Source of the DNA: Nitrospirota bacterium
GTDB taxonomy: Bacteria > Nitrospirota > Thermodesulfovibrionia > Thermodesulfovibrionales > SM23-35
Direction: 5' to 3'
DNA length: 38,339 nucleotides
Assembly: GCA_040754395.1 (NCBI GenBank)
Contig: JBFMCL010000028.1
Span: forward strand, 1 to 38,339
Shown here: positions 16,490-26,000 of the stretch, piece by piece
How the letters are laid out: every line of letters starts with the position of its first letter
Position numbering within the stretch: the stretch's first letter is position 1
Notes under the pieces: model-generated
What the model saw: the letters and a program-made list of their open reading frames with translations, nothing else
What the model was told of the DNA's origin: nothing
The model's database searches: none
Made by a program: the position numbers and the translations under genes

Positions 16490-17413
16490 TTATTTTTTAG
16501 CGTAAAGACAATGGCTGTTATCAATTTTAGCTTGGTCATTAAAAAAATCTGGCAGGTATTTTACAGCCCAATCCTCTTCCGCCATGTCAAACGGTTTTAT
16601 GTAATACGTTTCATCAGGTTTTGTCACGAAACGGTTTTCTCCATGCTTCCAATGGATTGCGCCATATCTGACGAAGGGGTTAAACCTATCTGAAGAAAAA
16701 TCAATCCGCGTTTCTCCTTTGAGTCCAATCTCAAACTCCTTTGCCTTTTCTATCAGTTGAAGAGCCTTCGGAGTCAAGACCGCTCCCAGCCATTCCTGCT
16801 CCTTCTCATAACGGGCAGCATCTACCAACGCGGAACTCACCATGACCTCCCCATCTTTATAGAAGTCCCCACCCCCGATTGCTCCTCTTAGAGGAAATCT
16901 ATTTCTCATGGCGACTGCCATAACCATCGAGCAAGTTCCAAGAAAGACTTCCAAAGAGCCGGAGAATAGCGGGTGCCGATTGGTATCCACCACAATAATG
17001 ACTGCGTCGGACAGAATCCAGTGGTCGAGTTTCACAGCAAGGATATCAGCTCCCGCATAACTCCCTGTGTTCATGAAAAACGTACTTATTTTGCGTATGG
17101 CTTCTTCGATAGGAGTTTTTTCGATAAAGGAAGAATAGCCTATGATGTCAAAGAAACCAACGAGTGTGTCATGGTAGTAGACAATCACATCGTTCTTTTT
17201 CAGATAATACGTGACGACCTCATGTGGATTACCATTGAACTTATAGAGGATGTCGTCAAGTTCTTCACGCGAGACCTGTAAAATATCTTGCCGATTCCTG
17301 ATGGTCACATCCAATCGCTCGGCTGAGGAGTCAACTCTTGCACGCTCAACCTGCCTAAATTGCTTGAATACTTCTCCCCATACTTCGATTGAATATGTAT
17401 ATTCTGTACCCAT
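16490..17413 (-). CDS. Class III nucleotidyl cyclase-like protein, orphan
   Basis: 307 aa. The central part reads VGFFDIIGYSSFIEK (metal-binding Asp89 candidate), WILSDAVIIVVD (second Asp136), then PLRGAIGGGDFY, VSSALVDAARYEKEQEWLG. This is the order seen in divergent adenylate/guanylate cyclase-fold proteins, including the cyclases of Pycsar-type defence. No membrane segment or sensor domain is evident; residues 1-80 are a soluble N-terminal region of unknown fold. The ribosome site is weak (TTGAG directly before the ATG). Its frame stays open for 33 codons after the stop, to 16388. No effector gene (TM or TIR with a cyclic-nucleotide-binding domain) is adjacent, so cyclase activity and a defence role are inferred. 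Confidence 0.6.
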   Translation of the reverse strand: MGTEYTYSIEVWGEVFKQFRQVERARVDSSAERLDVTIRNRQDILQVSREELDDILYKFNGNPHEVVTYYLKKNDVIVYYHDTLVGFFDIIGYSSFIEKTPIEEAIRKISTFFMNTGSYAGADILAVKLDHWILSDAVIIVVDTNRHPLFSGSLEVFLGTCSMVMAVAMRNRFPLRGAIGGGDFYKDGEVMVSSALVDAARYEKEQEWLGAVLTPKALQLIEKAKEFEIGLKGETRIDFSSDRFNPFVRYGAIHWKHGENRFVTKPDETYYIKPFDMAEEDWAVKYLPDFFNDQAKIDNSHCLYAKK

Positions 17414-17477
17414 CTCAATTAGATGCCTTCACATAAGCTCTCAGCATTGCAGCGAACGCTGTTTAAAAAATAGAATT

Positions 17478-17613
17478 TTAATCTTTGTTAGTCTCACCCT
17501 CCACAATCTCAATCTCCTCCGAGGTGAGGTCGTATAGCTCATAGACCATTTTATCAATCTGGTGTTCAAGGACGGGGGGCTTCTGTTGCTGTGTTGCTGT
17601 TAATTTCGATTAA
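17478..17613 (-). pseudogene. C-terminal remnant of an Eco57I-type methylase
   Basis: An open frame without its own start reads KLTATQQQKPPVLEHQIDKM then VYELYDLTSEEIEIVEG and stops at 17478-17480. It matches the end of the intact methylase in this island (VYDLYGLTPEEIEIIEG) but is a different, diverged copy. Everything upstream is lost. It lies just upstream of the cyclase-like gene. Confidence 0.65.
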
Positions 17614-17674
17614 TTAGAACCGTCCCCGATTCCCTGCGATAAGTTAACTTAGTTAACAACATGTCCCCTATTTT
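17614..17674. repeat. REP-like palindromic segment bounded by GTCCCC
   Basis: Contains GTCCCC twice (near 17622 and 17663) and an inverted GTTAAC-TTA-GTTAAC core (17643-17657). The boundaries and GGGGAC motifs recall short repeats mobilised by REP-associated tyrosine transposases; no such transposase is in the window. Confidence 0.35.
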
Positions 17675-17710
17675 GCTCTCTCGTCCCTTTTGGCACTCAT
17701 TAATAATCTT

Positions 17711-17752
17711 AAGCTTGATTTCAGACCAGAAGCCGATTTGATCGAGTTTCAT
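17711..17752 (-). repeat. 42-bp direct repeat, copy C
   Basis: Third copy of the gene head encoding MKLDQIGFWSEIKL, directly at the end of the UvrD-like helicase gene. Confidence 0.85.
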
Positions 17753-19614
17753 AAGCCGATATCCTGCAAAAATTCTGATAGACCAACTCTACTATAGGTT
17801 TTCCCTTCTCTTTTAACTGTCCCTATACTTGCAGTATGATGGCCTTTTGTTTGCCTGAATGGTAAATACCGGCTCCAACTTATAGCCAAAGTCTTTTTAG
17901 CCCTTGTAATGCCAACATAAAGCAAACGTCGTTGTTCTTGCTTGTGTTCATGGTCAGTTAAATGAACTGAACGATTCTTGCCTGGGATGTTGCCATCATT
18001 ACACCCTAAAATAAAAACGTGATCAGCTTCTAATCCTTTAGAAGCCATTAGGGTCATTACTCTAATTGTGTTATCATCAAAATGCAGCGTTCTTGTGTAA
18101 TCAGTAAACTTTGAGTAAAGACTTTTGATCGTATCATCGGCTTCCTTAAGAGAAAATAATATTTGCCTAATTTCTAAAAGTTCTTGAACAGAATCTGGGA
18201 ATAAATCATCCAGCACCTTTTCGATAGAAACCTCATTTTTGTACGAATCAACGATTCCTTTAAGTCTGATCAGTTTCCCGCACACATGATGGACTCTTTT
18301 CTTCTTTTTATCAAAATCATTTGGATTAACAGATTGAACTGCATTTTTAAGTCCACCATATTTCTGTTTTATTTCCTTAATCTCATTTGCAAAATGATTG
18401 TCGTCTCCCACTCCTAAATAAGCTCTGATATGTAGCAAACCATCTGGATTAGCAATAATGCCTAAAAGCGATATACTTTCTGCTTCTCTATCTGTGAACG
18501 CGTCTTTAACTGCAAAGCGAAATACAAGATTCCCCTGCATATGATCGTTTTCTCTCTTAGCAGTGGCGAATTTCACAAAATCTATGCCTAATTTCTTCCG
18601 AGGGGCCAAAACAAGAATATCTTTCGGCGAGGCGCCGGAGTTCAATCTCGAATCAACTAATGTCAGTATTTCTTCGAACTCTTCATCTTGATATTGTTTC
18701 TGAAATAATTGGACTTCACCAGTCATAGCATTAGGAAGAGGCTTTAACCTTTTTTTTGTCGGATCAGATTGTATAAGTAGTTTATTTGCGAGATCGAGTA
18801 TTTTTGTGGAGCATCTTCCAGAAAAAGGCAAGGCATGATTTTCTGTACTATCTTTGTCAGCAAATTTAGTGATCCCGACGGGATATGCGAACTTAAAACT
18901 GTAGATAGATTGATCTGGATCACCAACTACCACCAGAAGCTGTGATGATTTTGCCAGTATTTCGATGAACCTCTGCTCTAACTCATTCAGATCTTGATAC
19001 TCATCGACAAAAATATATTGAGGTTCAGCAATAAATTCAGAATCTATTTTAGTAGCCAGATCAACAGCATGATAGGCTATTTCCTCCATCATGGCTGCTT
19101 CCTGCTCACTAAGCCAATTTAGGATTGCTGCTTTAAATTGTCTTTTTTCATCATCCTCATTAAATACATCATCGTGCGGTTTGATGGCCCAACCAGCACT
19201 GAATTCGTCAAGCATTATTCGCAGTTTCTTCTTGTCTTTTTGTGGGAATATCAATTTGAGATCAGAAATCATTATCTTTTTTTCGAAATCCAGGATTATT
19301 GAGTTAACTCGTTTTCTAATTTCATGATTGTCTTCAGTCAATAAAAAGGACAAACAGAAGGAATGTAACGTTGAAGCTCTTGGCACTTTTTCCAGACTCT
19401 TAACCTTATTCTGAAGATCAATCGCTGATAATCTCGAAAATGTCAGAAGGAGCACATTTTTTGGTGCTACGTTTGAATCTGTAATTATTTGTTTGGCTTT
19501 AGGAATTAAGATACCAGTTGTCTTGCCGCTTCCGGGACCGGCAATAACACAAATTCGTTTTGCGGTTGAATTTAGGATTTCATCAAATTTTCTGCTATTA
19601 TTGATCTCTTCCAT
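17749..19614 (-). CDS. UvrD/Rep-like superfamily 1 DNA helicase
   Basis: 621-aa ATP-dependent 3'-5' DNA helicase. Motifs: Walker A AGPGSGKTTG (25-34), LLTFSRLSA (Ia), VDEYQDLNELEQRF (II, 203-216), VVGDPDQSIYSFK (III, 229-241), VMTLMASKGLEADHVFILG (V) and RRLLYVGITRAKKTLAIS (VI). It is shorter than UvrD (about 720 aa), with reduced 1B/2B insertions, and no fused nuclease is seen. It starts 8 bases after the methylase stop and is more AT-rich than the glycolytic genes at left, consistent with acquisition by transfer. Position in the operon suggests that it processes DNA in a restriction-type system. A housekeeping repair helicase is less likely given the context. Confidence 0.88.
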   Translation of the reverse strand: MEEINNSRKFDEILNSTAKRICVIAGPGSGKTTGILIPKAKQIITDSNVAPKNVLLLTFSRLSAIDLQNKVKSLEKVPRASTLHSFCLSFLLTEDNHEIRKRVNSIILDFEKKIMISDLKLIFPQKDKKKLRIMLDEFSAGWAIKPHDDVFNEDDEKRQFKAAILNWLSEQEAAMMEEIAYHAVDLATKIDSEFIAEPQYIFVDEYQDLNELEQRFIEILAKSSQLLVVVGDPDQSIYSFKFAYPVGITKFADKDSTENHALPFSGRCSTKILDLANKLLIQSDPTKKRLKPLPNAMTGEVQLFQKQYQDEEFEEILTLVDSRLNSGASPKDILVLAPRKKLGIDFVKFATAKRENDHMQGNLVFRFAVKDAFTDREAESISLLGIIANPDGLLHIRAYLGVGDDNHFANEIKEIKQKYGGLKNAVQSVNPNDFDKKKKRVHHVCGKLIRLKGIVDSYKNEVSIEKVLDDLFPDSVQELLEIRQILFSLKEADDTIKSLYSKFTDYTRTLHFDDNTIRVMTLMASKGLEADHVFILGCNDGNIPGKNRSVHLTDHEHKQEQRRLLYVGITRAKKTLAISWSRYLPFRQTKGHHTASIGTVKREGKTYSRVGLSEFLQDIGL

Positions 19615-19622
19615 ATTTTTAA

Positions 19623-22600
19623 TTAATGCCCCTCTATAATCTCAATCTCCTCCGGCGTGAGGCCGTAGAGGTCATAGACCAGCCTGTTGATTTCCGCTTC
19701 GAGACAGGGAGCGTCAGGACTATCGCGATTCTCAAGAATTTTCTGGACGCATTCGATAATGAGGTTTTTTTGATTATCGGAGGCCAACGCTACCGGAAAG
19801 TGTTGCATAAAAATAGCACTCGGTTCAAAGAACCCCCCTCTTAAAAGTGGCAGGGTTGAAAAAAACCATCGGGTCGCGAGCTTTGAATTAAGAACAGCCA
19901 ATAAGTAAAGATCATTAGTAGGGATAATGAAGCATTTCTGATTTGTCAAAATTCCGGTTGTGTCAAAAGCAAAAATGTTTGTCTTAGTAATATTGGGATA
20001 AATAATCTTCGTCTGCTGAAATTCTTTATAGTAGACGCATGACCTTAATTCCCACCAAAATTTTCCTTGGTCGTCTCGCTTAATAAGTTTGTCTTGCCAC
20101 TGCGACAGGTGTTTATAGATGGCAGGATAAGCCTGGGCAAATATTTTCTTTGCCTTTCCTTCAGTTTTTTCATCTGACCATTGCCAATGATGATTGGCAC
20201 TACTCGGGATATTTATGACATACAGTCCTGCCCATTCCGCCTTCCATTTTTTTATGTCCTTTCCACGCAGCCATGGCTTGATAAGTCCTTCACTCTTAGG
20301 GTCTTCTGAAATGAGCAGTTGCTTGGTTCTTTCGTCTATAACAAAAGCCTCATTAAGACCTGTCAATATGCCCCGATAAAACCGTCCCTGCACATATTTA
20401 CCAAGAGGTGTTCCAACCTTGCGCAGCTTTTCCATCAACGCTAAAACCTCGGTTCTTTCAAGATTCCAGCCTTCTTCCTTCAACGCTGAAACAGGCATTG
20501 GGAATCCGATGATTGACAGGGTTTCTTCCAACCGTTCCAATTGAGCCGCATCGGTAAATGTTGCGGCAAGTAATTCCGTTTTTGTAGGGGCAACCCTGTG
20601 TGGTTGCCCTTCTTTTGGTGGTTGTTGATTAATCAAATCAGGGCGGCCACATAGGGCCGCCCCTACAAAAGGCATTTTCTCAACCAATATTATTGACGGA
20701 TACGTCGTTGCGTCGAATATCGGGAGGTCGCAAAAATCTATGATTACCTTCGGCTTGACTTCAGTCGCAAGCAGCTTTCGGGTATTCTTGCCGTAGCCGG
20801 CCCGCATAAATTTGTTCGGCGCTATGAAGCAGAGATGACCACATGATTTAAGCAGATCGATTCCTTTCTTATAGAAATAAGTATAAATGTCTGCCGTTCC
20901 GCAATAGAAATCGCCGAATTCCTTCTTTAGCTCCGGTTTCAACTCCTTGATGGTTTCGTGGCGTACGTATGGAGGATTCGCGAGAACAATGTCGAATCCT
21001 TCATTTTGATGAAAAACTTCGCTGAAATACACCTTAAAGTCAAAATGCTTGTCATTATTCGTGATCTCGCTTATGAGGTTGTCGATGTCTTCTTTAAACT
21101 GGATTTTCTTTCTTGGATTTGTTTCTTCAAAATATTTCCCTTTAAGTCTTTCGAGTTCCTTAAGTTCTGCATGGTGGAAAAGAATGTTTACAGTCGAAAG
21201 GGAATCTCCGCAGACGATTTTATAATCAAGGTTCGGCAAAGGCTTTATGGTCTTGAAGTCATCTTCATCAACAACAAGAGAGAGCCAAAGCCGGAGTTTC
21301 GCTATATCTACGGCACCCGGGTCAATGTCAACGCCGTAGATCGACTCCTGGATAGCATGGCGCTTAAAATTATACGGAGTCCTACTTCTACTTTCTCCAA
21401 TGTATGTCGTTAATGTTTCTCTTGCCCGAACAATCTCATGCATTATGCCGACGGGAAATGCCCCTGACCCGATGGCCGGGTCACAAATTTTTATGGCTGC
21501 CAGCTTGTCATCAAAGAGTTCCGCATTGTTTCGGATGCTCTCAGGCATTTTGTAGGCATATGATTTTGTTCCTTGCTCTTTCGCAAGATCGTTGTTTATT
21601 GCAAAATCGCCTCTTCTGATAAAGGCTTCAATGTCTTCACGAGGTATCAACTTATTAGATTCTGCTTCGCTTGTTCTGTGCGTCATGCCGGCTTGTCCGG
21701 CATCCTTCTGTAACCCCTCCCGTCCTCCCCTTAAGTTAAGGGGAGGTGAAGGTGGGGTTATGGACGAAGAAGAGACATCTGCCGTGTCGTCGATATTGTC
21801 ATTTATTGACGTGTCGAGATAATTGATGAGGCTTTCCTGGCACATGTAGTGGACAATCTCACGGGGTGTGTAATAGGTCCCTTTTGATTTTCGGTCTTTG
21901 ACCTCAAGCAGGTTCTCGAAAACCTTTCCGAGCATTTCAGGGTCAACGGCCACTTCTCTTTCAAGCGGTTCGTCTTCCCGGACGGTAAAATTGTAAAGGT
22001 CAAAGGTATCGAGGATCTCTCTGACGGTCTCGTTCTTAAGAAGAATATCTGTCTCTTCCCAGTTGTAACCATTAATCGGCTCAAACAAGCCGCCGTTCAG
22101 AAAAGGGATCTTGCAGTTGAACCGGCTGTAAAACGATACTTCTCCTCTGTCTATTGCAAGGGCTTCATAGAACAGAGGTTCGAGAATATCATCGAAGAAA
22201 TTATCGTAGCTTACGATCTCTTTCTCAAAAAGCCTCCGCATGAAGTTTCTCGGTCCGGTACCCCATGTCCTGTCTTTACCGACACCCAGCCAGCCCTTTT
22301 TCTGAATGAAATAAAGGAAAACAATCTGGCCGAGGAGCTTTTTGGCAAAATTGGCAGTGTCAATATACTTGCTCTCGAATTCTGTCTTTATTTTTTGGTC
22401 AATGGCAACTACATTATCCAGCTCGTCTTTCACTTTCAGGAAAAGGTCTTTATACCTGTTAAAAAATTCTTTGGTTATAGACTCGATGTTAAAGGCATGT
22501 TCGATATCTGCAAGTGTCGGATTATTCCTGTCATCTTCCAGAATGGGGACAAGTTGCTGCTGGGCGGTGTGGTTCGGCTCGTTACTGCCGACCAGAAAAG

Positions 22601-23057
22601 AGTATCTTCTCGCAGGGGTTAAATCTTCCTTAACCTTGACCTTGCCGCTCTCTGTCTGTATTGTCCTGTAATCCATGCGGACGAATGAAAAACGCCAGTC
22701 TTCCAGCCCGTCAGTACAGAAAGCGACTATTGCCGCGTCCTTCTCCCCGCGATTCTTCAGATAGTGGGCCACAAAGTTTCTCTGCATGGTTCGGGCACGC
22801 TCAAGCGATGATTCTTTCTTTAAATAGACGACTAAAACGTCGAGTTCGGTCTCTCCGGGATCAGTATATTTACCGATTCTCTTATACTGTCTTATATGGT
22901 CTTTGAAAGCATCGGGAATATACTGTCCGTAATATGCAAAGGCTTTTGACTCATCCAGCTCATTAAAAAGGTTCTTTGTGAAAAGCCTGAACCTGTCCTC
23001 ATCAAAAGAATTATTGAATGTCTCCTGTATTAATCTGACCGCTTCATGTCTGTTCAT
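19623..23057 (-). CDS. Eco57I/PglX-type DNA methyltransferase (possible type IIG enzyme)
   Basis: 1144 aa, N6-adenine methyltransferase type. Residues 1-160 contain ETELDVLVVYLKK (69-81), a PD-(D/E)XK-like strand pair, and DAAIVAFCTDGLEDWRFSFV. Residues 370-410 carry the linker EVKDRKSKGTYYTPREIVHY. Motif I is CDPAIGSGAFPVG (525-537), then GVDIDPGAVDIAKLRLWLSL, and motif IV ANPPYVRH (693-700). The C-terminal third is a TaqI-like specificity region ending EIEIIEGH. Two stretches, residues about 432-466 and 798-826, are encoded by palindromic repeats inserted in frame. It starts 1 base after the helicase stop with a poor ribosome site, so it is probably translationally coupled. It could act alone as a type IIG enzyme or as the modification subunit of a multi-gene system. 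Confidence 0.88.
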   Translation of the reverse strand: MNRHEAVRLIQETFNNSFDEDRFRLFTKNLFNELDESKAFAYYGQYIPDAFKDHIRQYKRIGKYTDPGETELDVLVVYLKKESSLERARTMQRNFVAHYLKNRGEKDAAIVAFCTDGLEDWRFSFVRMDYRTIQTESGKVKVKEDLTPARRYSFLVGSNEPNHTAQQQLVPILEDDRNNPTLADIEHAFNIESITKEFFNRYKDLFLKVKDELDNVVAIDQKIKTEFESKYIDTANFAKKLLGQIVFLYFIQKKGWLGVGKDRTWGTGPRNFMRRLFEKEIVSYDNFFDDILEPLFYEALAIDRGEVSFYSRFNCKIPFLNGGLFEPINGYNWEETDILLKNETVREILDTFDLYNFTVREDEPLEREVAVDPEMLGKVFENLLEVKDRKSKGTYYTPREIVHYMCQESLINYLDTSINDNIDDTADVSSSSITPPSPPLNLRGGREGLQKDAGQAGMTHRTSEAESNKLIPREDIEAFIRRGDFAINNDLAKEQGTKSYAYKMPESIRNNAELFDDKLAAIKICDPAIGSGAFPVGIMHEIVRARETLTTYIGESRSRTPYNFKRHAIQESIYGVDIDPGAVDIAKLRLWLSLVVDEDDFKTIKPLPNLDYKIVCGDSLSTVNILFHHAELKELERLKGKYFEETNPRKKIQFKEDIDNLISEITNNDKHFDFKVYFSEVFHQNEGFDIVLANPPYVRHETIKELKPELKKEFGDFYCGTADIYTYFYKKGIDLLKSCGHLCFIAPNKFMRAGYGKNTRKLLATEVKPKVIIDFCDLPIFDATTYPSIILVEKMPFVGAALCGRPDLINQQPPKEGQPHRVAPTKTELLAATFTDAAQLERLEETLSIIGFPMPVSALKEEGWNLERTEVLALMEKLRKVGTPLGKYVQGRFYRGILTGLNEAFVIDERTKQLLISEDPKSEGLIKPWLRGKDIKKWKAEWAGLYVINIPSSANHHWQWSDEKTEGKAKKIFAQAYPAIYKHLSQWQDKLIKRDDQGKFWWELRSCVYYKEFQQTKIIYPNITKTNIFAFDTTGILTNQKCFIIPTNDLYLLAVLNSKLATRWFFSTLPLLRGGFFEPSAIFMQHFPVALASDNQKNLIIECVQKILENRDSPDAPCLEAEINRLVYDLYGLTPEEIEIIEGH
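20580..20671. repeat. Dispersed inverted repeat inside the methylase gene
   Basis: Two arms of about 30 bases (20581-20610 and 20640-20670), each itself quasi-palindromic (GTAGGGGCAACCCTGTG... and the complement of GTAGGGGCGGCCCTATG...), are separated by about 30 bases. The insert encodes VGAALCGRPDLINQQPPKEG and QPHRVAPTK without breaking the frame. It is of the type found dispersed in intergenic DNA. Confidence 0.75.
21660..21764. repeat. Composite palindromic repeat inside the methylase gene
   Basis: Contains a perfect 23-base palindrome with a 1-base centre (21724-21746, arms CCTCCCCTTAA/TTAAGGGGAGG). Next to it is a 7-base inverted repeat ATGCCGG-CTTGT-CCGGCAT (21685-21703). It encodes TPPSPPLNLRGGREGLQKDA and GQAGMTHRTSEAES in frame, at a surface-linker position before motif I of the methylase. 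Confidence 0.8.
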
Positions 23058-23058
23058 C

Positions 23059-26000
23059 TCATGACCCGGTAGTCTTCAAATACTCGGACAATATCACTTC
23101 TCTTCTGTCATGCCCGATTTGCTGGGCGGGCGGTGACACAGACAAAATGGTCGTGGGGAGATTCTTTTTCAATATGGCAAGCACTTTGAGAGGGACAATT
23201 TCTTTTTCGAGTTCATTTTTGAGACGTTTGCTGGTATTTTTAGGGATTATTCCATTTTCAAAGGCTTTCAAAACTGACCTCAGAAAATCTTCATCTTCTT
23301 CAGTAAAACCAGAAAACTTCTGCAAATCTTTCACTTTAAGTCGCTTTATGATATAACTTTCGTTTGAACTACTCGCTGGATGACCCTTTTCAGCAGTCTC
23401 ATCGGACGTTGCCTGATCAAATGCAGCCTTGTTAAGGTCAAGGAATGAATAAAAGGTTTTAGGAATAGTAGTTTTTGAAGTTGCAGGGTCACACTTGAAA
23501 AGATCAACCGCCTCAAAAAAGGTTAATTCGCGTGCAGCAGAAGAATCTGCAAGGAAGAACTTTTTCAGTTTCCCCTTCCTGAAAAAAGTAACCAGATTAT
23601 CTTCTTTCTTTCTCTCAATCTCCCGGCATGTTCGGGCCTTCTTCGGAAGACGTTTAATTCTTTCGAACAGGGAAGTGTTCTTATCACGGATATTACGGAG
23701 CAGATGAAGGTACTCGAGCTCGGATCGCTCCTCCTCATCTTCACCCTGGAACGTTTTCTTGTCACTCAAACGCCTGTAGATGAAGTCGCCAAACAGCTCA
23801 TGGGTGGAGATTTCTTCCTCTTCGGTAAGATACTTTGCATCTTCCCCGAGAGTGTCGTGGAATGCCTGTATCTTAGCTTTTATGTTTGCTTCCAGCCCAA
23901 GGTGCATGTCTGACTGTGCAGTCGGGAAAAAGTTAAAGATATTTATCACCTTGTGCTTTGTACCGACACGGTTTACCCTGCCTACCCGCTGCAATATACG
24001 AGTGGGATTCCACGGGAGATCGTAGTTAATCACCGTATTTGATCGGTGCAGATTAATTCCTTCAGCAAGGATATCTGTCGTAATCAGTATATTGATATCA
24101 TCTTTCTGCGGTTTGTTCTTGGGGGCGAAGTTTTCTTTAATCAGGTCACGGGCAATCGGTATACTCTTTTCGTCATCTCCATAAAGCCCGCCCACACTGG
24201 AGTAGAAAAGAACTCTTAAAGGCAGATGTTTATTTAATTTTTTAAAAAGGTATTCACCAGTCTCTTTTGACTCCGTGAATACAACAAGCTTGTTCTCTTT
24301 TATAATGAGATTCTCTTTCAGTTCGTTGATGAATTTTTCGAGCTTCGGATCTGAGTCTATATCGCTCCACAGTTTTTGAATGTTTTCAAGTAAAGTGAGG
24401 TCTCTCTGGAGATTGCGAAGGAATTCTACGGTGAACTCCGGGGATTCGTATTTCTGCACCCTGTCCAGATCCACAAGCTTCAACAGTTCTTCTTCATTAT
24501 CCGAGTCAAGGAAATCATAAACATTCACCTTCTTGCTGATGTAAACGGTTCCCTGCTGATACATATCGATAAATTTCCGGTAAGAATCGACAAAGCGTAC
24601 CAATGTTTTCTTAAAGGCATGGAAACTACTCTCCAATCGTTTTACGAGGATGCCCTTCATGAATCCTCCGATATTCCGTTGGGACTGGAGTTCAAACTCA
24701 GAAACCGGCGTCTTCAAATAGAGCAACGGTGTATATCTGGAGTAAGAAAAATCCTTCAAAAGGGTTATAGTCCTGCTGAAAACATTGCCGGTCTTCTCGT
24801 CAAAGGTATAAATAATGCGTTTTGGATCATCCAGTTCAGGGAAAGAGACACCCTGTTTCTCCATATCTTCACTGAAGTATTTCATGACTTCAGTGCGTGT
24901 CCTGCGGACCATAACGAATTTAAGAATTTTGTCTCTCACTTCCTTTGAGACAAGCTTTATTGTTTCGATATATTCGGGCTGATTCTTCTGATATCTGTTT
25001 ATTCTCTTCTTTAATGACCCAAAGAATTTCTCCAGGTTCTGGACGCCCGGGATAGTGCTTTTCTTAGGCACCTGAAACAGCTTCAGCTGGCTGTAAATGT
25101 CGTCAATAGTATTATTTAATGGTGTTGCCGAAACGAGGATGACCTTCTTGCCAAAACAAATCTGATGGAGTTTCTCGTATCCAAGGGTCACCTCATTTCT
25201 GAACCGATGAGCTTCATCGATAAATATATAATCAAAGCGTTCTGCTCCGCTCTTTATGATTTGGTCGAGCTTGCCCAGAGATTCAACCTTGTAGCCTCTT
25301 ATCCCGAATTCAAAAAAAGTATCATGCCAATAATCCTCAAGAACCGGAGGACATATGACGAGGATTTTTCCGGGAAGCTGCTGAGCGAGAAGTGCGGAAA
25401 TATACGTCTTGCCCAAGCCGACGACATCGGAGAGAAATACTCCGTTATAGGCATCCAGTATCTTTTTTGCTGAAACTACAGCCTGCTTCTGGTATTTCAT
25501 ATCGAGAAAACCTTCGGGAAGATAGCTTTCAAAATCCTCATCTATATTGATATCTTCCTTGAGATATTCATAAAGGAACTTCAGATAAAGTTCATAGGGG
25601 GTGATATAATCATTCAGCCAGGTTCTTGCATTTATCGTCTCCACATATTCCCTGGAGATATCAACAGCATCTTTCCACAAAGCTTCAAACTTGTCGAGGG
25701 CATACTTAACGTCAGCGCTATTTTTTAGCTCAACATTAAATTCGAGGTTTTCAATCAGACCGGATTCTGAAAAATTACTGGAACCGGTAATCACTCTTCC
25801 ATAGTCACGGTCCTCTTCAGAGAACCTGCTTATATAGACCTTTGCATGGATTTTTGAGCTTGGATAGGCTTTGATTTCGAGTTTTTCCGACTGCAAAAAT
25901 TCGATGAACTTTCTTACACCTATCTCAGTATCATACGTATCCTCAGAATGTTCCATTTCAGTGGCAAGATCTTCGGAGAATACTTCCTTTGTCCGTTTGT

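Larger units (their letters stand above)
17600..17752 (-). pseudogene. Truncated tcmP-like gene start, copy C
   Basis: A 50-codon ORF that begins MKLDQIGFWSEIKLKIINEC and then runs through a repeat-like sequence to a stop at 17600. Its ATG overlaps the stop of the UvrD-like helicase (ATGA, 17749-17752), so it would be the fourth cistron of the defence operon if intact. Only the first roughly 18 residues match three-Cys-motif partner proteins. Confidence 0.55.
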
